DNA from: Haemaphysalis longicornis
Lineage: Eukaryota; Arthropoda; Arachnida; Ixodida; Ixodidae
Assembly (NCBI GenBank): GCA_013339765.2
Contig: CM023449.1
Location: 36,410,353-36,474,352 of the forward strand
Direction of reading: 5' to 3'
Length of the DNA: 64,000 nucleotides
Shown here piece by piece: positions 47,696 through 57,140 of the stretch; position 1 is the first letter of the stretch, and the number at the start of each line of letters is the position of its first letter. The notes beneath the pieces are model-generated. The model searched no databases. It was not told the DNA's origin and was given only the letters and a program-made list of their open reading frames with translations. The translations under genes and the position numbers were made by a program.

Positions 47696-48052
47696 ACGAC
47701 ACTGCTCAGCAAGTTGACGTAAGGCAAAGGCAGCGCATCCTGGCCGTTCTGGAGCGTGTCATGTGCGGGTTCCTGCAGCAGGTTCAGCATAGTGGCTCCG
47801 TTGCGGCTCCAGGCTCAAAGAGGTGCTCGAACACAAAAGACGACGGCGTTGAGTGCCTCGAGAGTTATACAAGAGAGCTGTCAGCATTCCCATGCGCAAT
47901 TCCGGATGCCGACACAGAACGTAAGTTTGTAAGTGTTGAGGACAACGTGCAGGCTGTGGCGAATTGCAACGAGGCAGCGATCACATGGGGTTCGTCCTTA
48001 CTGAAGAACCTAACCCCATATACTTCTGATACCAAATTTTGCGTTTCGTGAA
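47696..48052 (+). CDS. Unrecognised protein-like open segment
   Basis: About 118 codons are open from 47696, with an internal ATG at 47761, in a frame that reads as ordinary protein (QRQRILAVLERV, then FLQQVQHSGS, later VQAVANCNEAAITWGSSLL). The preceding stretch LLTEAFEIRNSLQHVLGR is in another frame, so a frameshift or splice may join them. The last codons run into a family A fragment. No family was recognised; it could be a host exon or a transposon protein relic. Confidence 0.3.
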
Positions 48053-48215
48053 GTCTGCGATGACGTAACAAAGACAGGCCTTCAAGCAATCATTAGTGCA
48101 CCGCTTACTCTGCAGAAAACTGCTGAACCCTTTTTTAACTGCCAATCCACCTAGATGGCGCCACCATACTGCGCAGGACCGCTGTCCGCCTCTGCTTTGT
48201 TTCTTTGTGTTTGTT
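48016..48215 (-). mobile_element. Family A-related fragment
   Basis: Matches the segment ACCAAATTTTGCGTTTCGTG through TAGATGGCGCCACCATACTG and CTGTCCGCCTCTGCTTTG shared with 52447-53790, 55736-56460 and 62650-62925. Element tips are missing. It abuts the 300 bp repeat at 48221. Confidence 0.65.
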
Positions 48216-48220
48216 TTTTC

Positions 48221-48519
48221 TGGCCCCCTCCTCCGCTCACCAGGCCGTGATGGTCCTCAGAGTTGTCCAAGGGGATTACATCTTCCTCCTCGAGCACCCC
48301 ATCTGCGGGCCGCTCCGTGCGGGACAACACGCCGCACCAGGCCTCGCTGAGGGGGGAACCGCCCCTGCCAGCGCTCTCCGCAGCCCAATCCTGATGTCCC
48401 GTGCAGGATGGTGTCCTGGGCAGCTTAGGCGCCCCTTGGGACGGACCAGCACTCTGCACAGAGTTCCCAAGGAAGCACAAGCACTGTTGGAGGCAGACTA
48501 GTGGTCTGGGCGAGTTGGT
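48221..48519. repeat. 300 bp dispersed repeat E, copy 1
   Basis: GC-rich block from TGGCCCCCTCCTCCGC to CTGGGCGAGTTGGT. It is about 95% identical to 56732-57029, far closer than the family A copies around it. Frames differ by indels between the copies, so a conserved protein is not indicated. No terminal repeats or target duplications were seen. Confidence 0.85.
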
Positions 48520-48582
48520 AGAATTTCTGATGTTTGAGGGGGGAAATTGCTTTAAAAACAGCTTCTTTTAATTTTTCGTTAA

Positions 48583-49691
48583 AGGAGCCATGAAGAGAAA
48601 ATGCAAGTTGGTTTTATTCGAAAGATTTCGTGTTTTATAGTGCCCCCAGCGCTTGTCCGGATACAAACGGTGCTTTATTCACTGAGAAATTAAACAATTT
48701 AGGTTAAAATTTTTATTTTTCCCGCTCAATCGTGCGTTTCATGGTCCAAGTGACATCACGGGGAACCGACCGCTCTGCAGCCTAGAGTACCTTCATTCAC
48801 GCATCCGCCGTACAGGGTAGAGACACGTAACGCTGGCGCCGCCATGTTCGGTTGCTCGCTCGCCGCCGAAGCAAGTCATTGTGTCAAAACCGCGCTAAAA
48901 TTATCGCCGCAACGCGGTTTACTGAAGAAGTTTGAATCATATTGTCTGTTTCGCGTTGCTAGGTCTCGTGGGGAAACGAAAAGAATAACGCGTTGAGCCC
49001 GTTGGCCCAATTGCGGCGGCACGGGACCGTTCAAAGGTTGTCTCAACCCTGTAGCGGTGTTGGTTTGTTCCCGCGTTTCTTTACGTTCCGTAACCTAGAT
49101 GGCGCCACCATACCGTGGCAAGCGTTTGGTTTGTTTTTGCCCGCATTTAAACCTGGCTTGTTTTTGTTCTGGGAGAAAATATTCGTTCCCTGAAACAGTG
49201 CTCGCTCGACAAATGGGGTCACGTAAGACACCGTTGCTTGAGTCAATCGGCCAGTGTCGTCTGAGACAACCCCAAGCCCCATAGTGCTGTGCAGCTAAAC
49301 CAAAGCATGCTGTGCGCAGTACGAACAGCAGAACGCATCAGTACTTCTATGTTTACATGTGCTTTCGGAACTTCCACTGTTTGTCCCATCATTCCTATTG
49401 CTTTGTAAAGAATGTGCCCTAAATTTAAGCGCAAATCGCTCGTTCGTCTAGTTTGTAAGCTCTACCTAATTTGCGTCTGCTTCTGCCAGCCTCCGCCAAT
49501 CGCAGAGCTTAGCCCATGTGACATCACAGGTTCTGTTGCGGGAAATGAGCTGGTGGGTCGCATGACCATTCCCGTTTTTCCTAATTATGTAGCTTATTTG
49601 AGCGAAGTTTACGTTAAAAGCGGTGTCAGTATGATTCTAACGAGACAATCTTTTGACTGAACCAAACTTGTGTTTTCTCTTCATGGCTCAT
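48583..49691 (-). mobile_element. Family A, full-length copy A4
   Basis: 1109 bp between TTAA at 48579-48582 and TTAA at 49692-49695. Left tip AGGAGCCATGAAGAGAAAA; inverted right tip ATGAGCCATGAAGAGAAAA. The sequence is in the opposite orientation to A1 and is the most complete copy in the window, so it is the best reference. No transposase is encoded. The right TTAA is shared with the foldback element that follows. Confidence 0.88.
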
Positions 49692-49695
49692 TTAA

Positions 49696-50393
49696 GTAAA
49701 CTCTGTGAAACTTGTGTCTTGCTGCTTTTTCCCCACTTATTTGAAATATGCCTTTATTTTTTCAGTTGGTCAATTAGTTCCCGAGATAACTAGTCTTAAA
49801 ACACTGGTCTTAAAAAAACTTCTTTTAATTTTCAAGTAAACTTTGTGAAACTTGTCAGTTTTGCTGCTTTTTTTTCTCCTGATTTCAAATATGCCATTAA
49901 TTTTTCAGTTGGTCAATTAGTTCCGGAGATTATTATAAGTAGCCATTTTCGGCCTAACAATAGACAAAACAGTGTTGGTCATAAATCCGTAATCTTTACA
50001 TTTTTCAACACTATGAACACTGGTGAATGCAATAAGAGAATTTGTTTTTTGATGCACCACTTGGAACTAATTTTACAGCTCATTAAACTTTGGTGGCACC
50101 AGTGGCAAGGAACCATTTTGAATGCCTATTTCAGACACCAAAGTTTAATGAGCTGTAAAATTAGTTCCAAGCAGAGCATCAAAAAACCGCGTCTCTTATT
50201 GCATTCATTAGTGTTCATAGTATTGTAAAATGTAAACATTACAGTTTTATGACCAACACTCTTTTGTCTACTGTTCCTCCAAGAATGACTATCTCTAATT
50301 ATCTTGCGAACTAATTGACTGACTCAAAAAATAATGCCATATTTGAAATCAGTGGGGAAAAGCAGCAAGGCTGGCAGGTTTCACAGAGTTTAC
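49696..50393. mobile_element. TTAA-flanked foldback element, family F copy 2
   Basis: Tips GTAAACTCTGTGAAAC on both ends (right one inverted), with TTAA at 49692-49695 and 50394-50397. The centre pairs ATGCACCACTTGGAAC with a diverged partner near 50165-50185. The left arm has an internal partial duplication of its tip (GTAAACTTTGTGAAAC at about 49839). It directly abuts the element at 48583-49691. Confidence 0.82.
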
Positions 50394-50438
50394 TTAAGAA
50401 TGAAAAGAAATAGTTTTAAGAGCCATGTCCTTCCTTAA

Positions 50439-50556
50439 AGGGGTCATGCAGACAAGACAAACTACAAGTTTGTTTGAAAGATTTGAAGTTTTGTAGAGCC
50501 CCCAGCGCTTGTCCAGCAGCAAGCAATGCTTTATGCGTTGACAGAAGTGGATGAAT
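50439..50556 (-). mobile_element. Family A tip fragment A6
   Basis: Begins AGGGGTCATGCAGACAAG after TTAA (50435-50438) and continues with the right-end region of family A (AGAGCCCCCAGCGCTTGTCC) for about 118 bp before another family A copy starts at 50561. Confidence 0.75.
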
Positions 50557-50560
50557 TTCA

Positions 50561-52442
50561 AGGGGCCATGCAGACAAAACATAAGATCGGTTCATTCGAA
50601 AGACTGCCTCATTAGAATCATACTGACACCACTTTTAACGCAAGCTTCGCTCAAATAAGCGATATACAGCAGAATCTCGATTATACAAATATCACGGGAC
50701 CGCTAAAAATATTTTTTATCATCTGAAATTCGTATGAACTAACAGGGACCAAGAAACTGAGCGCTAAAAAAGTTTCCGTTTGTTTCTTTTCTTACGTTCG
50801 TGTGAAGTAATCCGAGACGTCTTTCTGCTTTTTCGAACCTCCATTTCACTGAGAAGACCTTTCTGGACTTTCGTCTCCTCACTTGCAATGCCCAAGCTCA
50901 CTACACGCCGCAACAGTCAAGGTGTGGAGCGCATGGTGTGTTTTTGCACGCGATTCATGCGTACACGTGCAATTTTTCGCGCCCGCATCGACAATTCCGC
51001 GCCCGCGGCTTCTTCTGCCTCGGTCAGAAAATTACGCGCGCAGCAGTGGGAGGAGCCTGACGACTTGCGCCAATAAGTTGGCGCGCGTCTCATGGCGGCA
51101 GTTTCGAAGTGCTCGAGACAGCCAGCTGGCTCCACCGGAGATGTTTAGGCTTAGCATCCCGGCAGTTATTTCGTGGGCACTTTCACTATCGTGTCGGATG
51201 ATATTTTATAGTACCGTTTCCGCCCTCATTATCAGTCCCTTTACCGCACAAGCAACTTCGTGTGTGCCTTGAGCTACATTTTAAACAGCAGTTAGAAGCG
51301 GTCCCTCGAGCGCCATGCACCACTTCGCATCCGAAACCGCCGACATGTTAACGCCGCCGGCCGCGCCGCGCGTAGCGTGCTGGTGGTTCCACGGCAGCGT
51401 CATTTTGCCTGTGGCGTGCGCGGCGCCTTTTCGCGAGCAGAAAACAACCACCCGGCCATTCCTGGATAAAGGGTGACAAAGAGGGGACTGAGAGCACAAA
51501 CGTCACCATCGCTTGCTTGCTTGGCAGTCGGGCGCCTCGCCGGCTCGTTCGCATCATCCGCCGGGCCGCGCAGGACCGTTCGTACCAGCCTAAACTTTTC
51601 TTTGCAAACAATGGAATTTTGCCAGGGCTTTTCAAAAATTCGTATCATCCTGAAATTCGTATAACCCAGAATCGTATCATCGATATTCCACTGTAATTAG
51701 GAAAAAAGGGAATGGCCATGCGACCCACTAGCTCATTTCCAGCAACAGAACCTATGATGACATACACCCAGTTGTGCGATTGGCTAAAGTCGGCAAAGTA
51801 AACACAAATCAGTCATGACTTATAAGCTTGCTGAACGAGCTATTTGCGATTAAATGTAATGCATATTTTACAGAGAATGGTAGGGTAAACAATAAAAGTT
51901 ATGAAAATACACGTAAACATAGAAGTGCCGATGCGCACTGCTGTTGGTACTCGGCGCACTATGCCTGTTTTAGCTGCACGGAAGTACGCTGCTTTGGAGT
52001 TGTCTTACACAACACTGGCCGACTGGCGTAAGCAAAATTGTCTTACGTGACCCTGTTTGTCGATCATATACCCCATGTTCCACGAAACGATTACTTTCTA
52101 GTGTAACAAAAAAAAACCAACCAGGTGCAAATATGGTCAAAAACAAAGCAACTGTGGACAACGGTCAGCGGCCGACTATGGTGGCCGCCACCTTGGAATA
52201 CTGACGGTAAGCAAGGCTGCAGAGCCGAATGAAGCACTGGAAGTTCGTTTGAATAGCTGCCCTCCTGACTTCATGGCAGACGTTACGAAAACACGATTTG
52301 GCGGGAGAATCAAAATTTCAGCATAAATTGATTAATTTCTCAGTGAAGACGGCATCGCTTGCTGCCGGACAAGTGCTGGGGGCACTATAAAGCAGAAAAT
52401 TTTTCAAATAAAACAACCATGTATTTCGTCCGCATGGGCCCT
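50561..52442 (+). mobile_element. Family A copy A5 interrupted by a pogo-like element
   Basis: Starts AGGGGCCATGCAGACAAA after TTCA (50557-50560, a decayed TTAA) and ends CATGGGCCCT before TTAA (52443-52446). The family sequence is split between AAGCGATATA and TAATTAGGAAAA by a 1027 bp insertion at 50667-51693. Without it the copy is about 850 bp. Confidence 0.85.
50667..51693. mobile_element. Pogo/Tigger-like element with TA duplication
   Basis: Tips CAGCAGAATCTCGATTATAC and, inverted, CAGTGGAATATCGATGATAC agree at most positions. TA lies on both sides (50665-50666 and 51694-51695), and the interrupted family A copy shows that a single TA was present before insertion. Sub-terminal motifs ATTCGTATGA/ATTCGTATCA repeat near both ends. 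The interior is GC-rich and shows no recognised transposase, so it is non-autonomous. Confidence 0.8.
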
Positions 52443-52446
52443 TTAA

Positions 52447-53790
52447 GTTAAAATTTTGCTTCTCTCACCACATCGAGCGTTTTGTGATACCTGCGATGGC
52501 GTAACGAGGACAGGCCTTCAAGAGAACATTTGTGAGCTGTTTATTCTGCAGTGGACTGCCAAACACTTTTTTATCATGATTCCACCTAGATGTTGCCACC
52601 CTACTACGTAAGACTACTGTCCACCTTTGCTTTGTCGTTTTTTTTTTTCAGCTAGTAGCTGCCAGAGCGAAAACAACCATGTTTGATAAGACCACTGAAT
52701 GGCCAGGTTCGATTAGCAGGATCATTAGAATAGATGCATATACTACTGAACGCTTGTATTGTGGGGACCCTTGTTTCCCTACCTCCCCCGCACATGCTTT
52801 GGCGAGCTGGGAGCTGCCATTTTGGGCAGCCGGAAAGTACCCTGAGTTGCCACCTCTTTGTGACCCCATGCAACGGTCCGAACCGGCTTGCCGTGAGCGT
52901 GTGTGTGAGCGCGCGGTGGAAGGAGGACCAGCCTGTCGGCTTCCTTCGCGCCACCTTCTCCCCACCAGGAGAACACCTCCTCTCCCCCGAAGCCAACCTG
53001 CGGGACGTGCGGGCTGTCCTCTCGAGGTCGACTGGGCGATTTGGTTAGAATCGTTGGCTCGGTAGTGCCTACTCCGAATGCCCCGATGACTTGTTGGCTC
53101 CACGGGACTCTGCTAAGAGAATCAGTCCTGACCGGTCGCAAGGGATGCCTCCCCCCTCCCACGACTGCAATGACAGGTATCGAGGTCCGAGTCCCACGGC
53201 GTGAGCGAACGAACGGAGCCACTGTCTCCCCGCAAGCGATAGTCCTGTTGTCTGAGACATGCCCTCTATCTGCCGGGCAATAAAGCTTCACTTTAGATAG
53301 CCGGAGTCCTCTACCGCATGTGAGTACCCGAACCCGTGCGTGAGCCTTCGGATTCTTCTCGAGCTAGTGTAGTGCACATAGCACTTTCTCTAGCGAAGCT
53401 AGCCGGGGTCCTCTGCTATCCCGTACGTTAGCCAACAGTATTTATAGGTCTCTTCGATTTGGACTGCCTTTCCCCATGAGTTCAGGATTAGTTCAGCCAG
53501 TTCAGCCAGTTCAGCGCAGGCGCCGCCACTGCAAAACCGGTCCTGCACTTTTGTCGTCTGCTTCTGCACCTCCTCCGTGGGAAGTGCAGGGAAAGCCGTG
53601 AACTCATCCTGCACTTTCTGCGCCGTCGATCAATCGAAGAGAAAACTGCAGGCGCCGCGCACTGCACTCGGAAATCGAAGAGGCGAATGCTGCACTACCT
53701 CAATAAGTGCAGCGAGCGCCGCCTAATCGAAGACACCTAATTTATCACTCGACGCTTTGGCAAGGCACGTGTACGAGTGGGAAAACCTGT
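52447..53790 (-). mobile_element. Family A-related variant D1, interrupted by a solo LTR
   Basis: Shares AAAATTTTG, GACGTAAC-like, ACCTAGATG and TTTTCAGCTAGTAGCTGCC segments with 55736-56460 and continues with a block rich in CTGCACTT motifs that is also in that copy (GTCGTCTGCTTCTGCACCTC). An LTR of 678 bp sits at 52760-53437. Without it the two copies align throughout. Confidence 0.7.
52760..53437. mobile_element. Solo LTR with GTAT target duplication
   Basis: 678 bp starting TGTGGGGACCC and ending GCCAACA, the TG...CA form of retrovirus-like LTRs. GTAT flanks it at 52756-52759 and 53438-53441. The sister copy at about 56140 reads CTTGTATTTATAGG with no insertion, which gives the empty site directly. 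An AATAAA signal at 53280 fits an LTR polyadenylation site and suggests plus orientation. Internal gag-pol sequence is absent, as after recombination between two LTRs. Ty3/Gypsy is likely but not proven. Confidence 0.85.
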
Positions 53791-54016
53791 ATTTTCATTG
53801 TTTACTGCACCATTCTTACTGCTCTACAATGAATATGCATTACATTTAGGCGCAAATAGCTCATTCGGCAAGCTGATAAGCCCTGCCTAATTTGCGTTTG
53901 CTCTTGCTGACCTCAGCCAATCGCATAGGTTCTGTTGTGGCAAATGAGCAAGTGGGTCGCATGGCCATTCCCTTTTTTGCTAATTATATAGCTTATTTGA
54001 GAGAGGTGTGCGTTAA

Positions 54017-55665
54017 AGGGACACTGAAGTGATATGTAAACATTGCGGGATTACTTGCGCAAATTGTAGTCCGGAGTCCCCAGGCCATGTTTCGACCACC
54101 CTGGGTGCGTTTACGCGATTTTATTAAGTAGAAAAATTAATTCGAAAATGCTGTCCTCCTCTCTTTACGCTCGCCCATTTTCTGCGGCGTTTTCGTGTGA
54201 CGTCAGGAGGGGATAAGCTGGCAATCGGCTGCGCTACTGCACGGCTCCCCGGCCTTCAGACAGAGTCAGTCGGCCCAGCGTTTCGTCCGCCGGCCGCCGA
54301 CGGGTCGTCGCAATTCGTTCGCTCAGTTGAAACGAAGCCAGGACACGTTAGTGAATGGTAGAATTTGCCTTTCTTTACTTTGTTAGTTTGTACACTGTAT
54401 CTAGCTCCAAGTCAAGGTCGCTTCACACAAGCGCTGCACAAGCGCACATGCGACGCTTCGCTGACTGGTATGCCAGTAGGAAAATATAAGGCCTCTTGAA
54501 GGCGGGAGAAGAGTCAGCGAAGTCAATATAGGTACTAAGGAAATAAAATCAATTTATACTTTTACCGTACAGAGTAAAACTAGGGTGCGGGAAGCACTTT
54601 TTTGCGCTGGGCGAACAAGCACAGCGGTCAGCAGCACGACTACGCATCTGCGAACGCTTTTCCGTCTACGAAATGCAATTGCTAGACTTGAGCTATTGTG
54701 GAAACTCGGGCGACGCTTACTGCACGAGCGCAATACAACAAATAGTCACCTAAGCTGCTTGAAATGCCGAAACTAAATAAAAGTGTAAAAAGGTTGTACA
54801 ATATATACCCTATATTACCAATGCCAGCGGAGCCCGCTCCGTGGCCGAGCGGTCTGGGTTGCTAGGTATGCCACCGCAAGTATTTTGCAAGTCACGAGTT
54901 CGAATCCCCGCGGGTACGTGCTTTTTTTTTGTAAGTTAACTTTTTCGTTTTCCGCCGATGTTTTCTATATTGAGTTCACCTTTTTTTTGGGGCCGCAACG
55001 TTCATGGCTCCACGAACTAGTTCACAAAACGCGCGCAGGCTGGCACTGGCGCGCTAGCGAGTTCTCGTTGGCGTGCTGTTGCCATAAGCACCGACTGCTT
55101 GCAGGCAGTGGGCACAGGCCAGAATGAACAGACCCTTGGCCTGGTGCGAACACGCTTTTTACGGCACAGGCATAAGGGATGCAAGCTCCAAATATGGGGG
55201 AAAAGCGCATGACATTTGGGCGTCTGCGGGTACGCGGAGGGCGTTCATGCACTGCGTAGGTTTCGGCTAGTGAATGCTACGATTCCAATCCGTCCTAGGA
55301 GGCTTATCTTTATGCATTTTTACAGCTGACAACATGGCAGAAGCGCGGTACGATGATTACTGAGTTATTGAGAATGCCCATCCAACAACGCCAACGGTTG
55401 TGTTTTACAGAACCGAAACCGAATCCGAAACTTGTTTGGTTGCTCACCTTGGGCATCGTCCAATCACGGTGCCCGCTCCTCCTAACGTCACAGCTTTAGT
55501 TGGTGCGGCCGCCGCAAACCGCGCATGGTAGTTTTTCTTCTTTCGCGCTTTGTAAAATAATTACCGATTTGTCAACCGAATAAATGATGAAAAGTGTGCT
55601 AATTTGAGCCAGTCTACGCAGTGCAAGCAAAAACGGGAGCTTGACAAATTCACTTCAGTGTCCCT
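54017..55665. mobile_element. Family C TTAA element, 1.65 kb
   Basis: Tips AGGGACACTGAAGTGA are identical over 16 bp in inverted orientation. TTAA stands on both sides (54013-54016 and 55666-55669), and the related uninterrupted sequence near 49610 has a single TTAA, so the boundaries are exact. The element carries a tRNA-like segment (54834-54920) but no transposase. Tips follow the AGGGR pattern of the other TTAA elements here. Non-autonomous Kolobok/T2-like is the best guess; piggyBac also uses TTAA. Confidence 0.9.
54834..54921 (+). ncRNA. tRNA-like polymerase III unit inside element C
   Basis: TGGCCGAGCGG matches a tRNA A box of the Leu/Ser type and GAGTTCGAATCC matches a B box about 47 bp downstream; a run of nine Ts (54921-54929) follows as a terminator. 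GCCCGC near the start can pair with GCGGGT near the end. The T-stem pairs poorly and the anticodon arm is unclear, so this is a pseudogene or SINE head rather than a working tRNA gene. Being captured inside a DNA transposon is unusual. Confidence 0.5.
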
Positions 55666-55735
55666 TTAAAAGTGGTGCCGGTATGATTGAAATGAGGCAA
55701 CCTTCAAAAATGAAGCAAGGTTGTGTTGGGCCATG

Positions 55736-56460
55736 CAGACAAAGTAAAAGTTTGTTCGACAGATTTGATGTTTTGTTGCGCCCGCAGCACTTGCCTGGCA
55801 GCAAGCGATGCTTTGTTCACTGAGAAATGGATCAATCGAAGCTAAAATTCTGATTCTCACACCAAATTGTGCGTTTCCTGAAGTATGCGTTGACGTAACA
55901 AGGACAGGCCTTCAAGCGAAAATTAGTGCGCCGTTCACTCTGCAGCGGAGTGCCAAACATTTTTTTATTGTCTGTCCTCCTAGATGGCGCCCCCATTCTG
56001 CGCAGGACCGCTGTGCGCCTTTGCTGTTTTTTTTTTCAGCTAGCTGCTGCCAGAGCAAAAACACCCATGTCTGATAAGGCCACTGAACGGTCAGGTTCGA
56101 TTAACAAGATCATTACAACAGATGAAATACTACTGAACGCTTGTATTTATAGGTCTCATCGATTTGTACTGCACTTTCTGCACAAGCTCAGAATTCGTTA
56201 AGCCAGTTCAGAGCAGGCGCCGCCACTGCAGAACTGGTCCTGCACTTTTGTCGTCTGCTTCTGCACCTCCTCCCTGGGAAGTGCAGGGAAAGCCGTGAAC
56301 TGGTCCTGCACTCCCAAAATCGTCGGTAAATCGCAGAGAAAACTACAGGCACCGTGCACTGAACTCTAAAATCGAAGAGGCGACTGCTGCACTACCTGAA
56401 TGAGTGCAGCTAGCGCAGCCAAATCGTGACGGCATGGTAAGGTACGTGTACCAGTAGGAA
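55736..56460 (-). mobile_element. Family A-related variant D2
   Basis: Begins near GGGCCATGCAGACAAAG and AAGTTTGTTCGACAG, then CAGCAAGCGATGCTTTG, ATTCTGATTCTCACACC, TAGATGGCGCC and the CTGCACTT-rich block. It lacks the LTR present in D1 and so provides the empty site. The TTAA at the left is lost. Confidence 0.7.
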
Positions 56461-56731
56461 AAGCTGCAGTGAGCCGATCATAGGCCAGGCGATCAACCGA
56501 GCCCTGCTCCAGTCGACACTGGTGCCGATCTCATCAGACAAAGACCCTCTTTCACCGCGTGCACAAAGTGATTGCATAAACATCCTCCAAGTCAGGGTGC
56601 ATTGCCTCATAGCCAAGGCTGCATATTCTCCACGTAAACCTCGAATGTGACTTTGAACGAGTGTGTCAGGTGGTCGACGAAGGCACTTCCAACATACCGA
56701 TGCTTCCAGCGCCGCAGTGATGGCCGGCCTG
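56461..56731. other. Short unrecognised stretch
   Basis: Lies between variant D2 and the second copy of the 300 bp repeat. No gene recognised. Confidence 0.35.
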
Positions 56732-57029
56732 TGGCCCCCTCCTCCGCTCACCAGGCCGTGATGGTCCTCAGAGTTGTCCAAGGGGATTACTTCCTCCTCG
56801 AGCACCCCATCTGCGGGCCGCTCCGTGCGGGACAACACGCCGAACCCGGCCTCGCTGAGGGGGTAACCGCCACTGCCAGCGCTCCTCCGCAGGCCCCATC
56901 CCGATGTCCCGGGCAGGATGGTGTCCTGGGCAGCCTAGGCGCCCCTTGGGACGGACCAGCACTCTGCACAGAGTTCCCAAGGAAGCACAAGCACTGTTGG
57001 AGGCAGACTAGTGGTCTGGGTGAGTTGGT
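56732..57029. repeat. 300 bp dispersed repeat E, copy 2
   Basis: About 95% identical to 48221-48519 with two short indels (a 3 bp deletion in the CATCTTCCTCC region and others near 56880). Immediately followed by a family A fragment. Confidence 0.85.
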
Positions 57030-57140
57030 CCATGCAGATATAATACAAATTTGTTCGAAAGATTTAATGTTTTGTAGTGCTCCCAGCCCTCGTCCGGCAG
57101 CAAGCGATGCTTTATTCTCTGAGAAATGGATCAATTTAAG
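57030..57140 (-). mobile_element. Family A tip-proximal fragment
   Basis: Starts CATGCAGATATAATAC and runs through TTTGTTCGAAAGATTTAATG and CAGCAAGCGATGCTTTATTC to ATGGATCAATTTAAGG. The terminal AGGGGC is missing, and unrelated sequence follows. Confidence 0.75.

Larger units (their letters stand above)
53830..55735 (-). mobile_element. Family A copy A7 interrupted by element C
   Basis: Left part 53830-54012 carries the family segments ATTTAGGCGCAAATAGCTC, CATTCCCTTTTTTGC and TAGCTTATTTGAG; the right part from 55670 continues with AAGTGGTGCCGGTATGATTG. The copy at 49600-49640 reads across the junction without the insertion. The right tip is decayed near 55720-55735. Confidence 0.78.

Noticed and set aside
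54585..55252. Transposase gene inside element C
   Set aside because: Short frames only, no catalytic motif or domain; the element appears non-autonomous.
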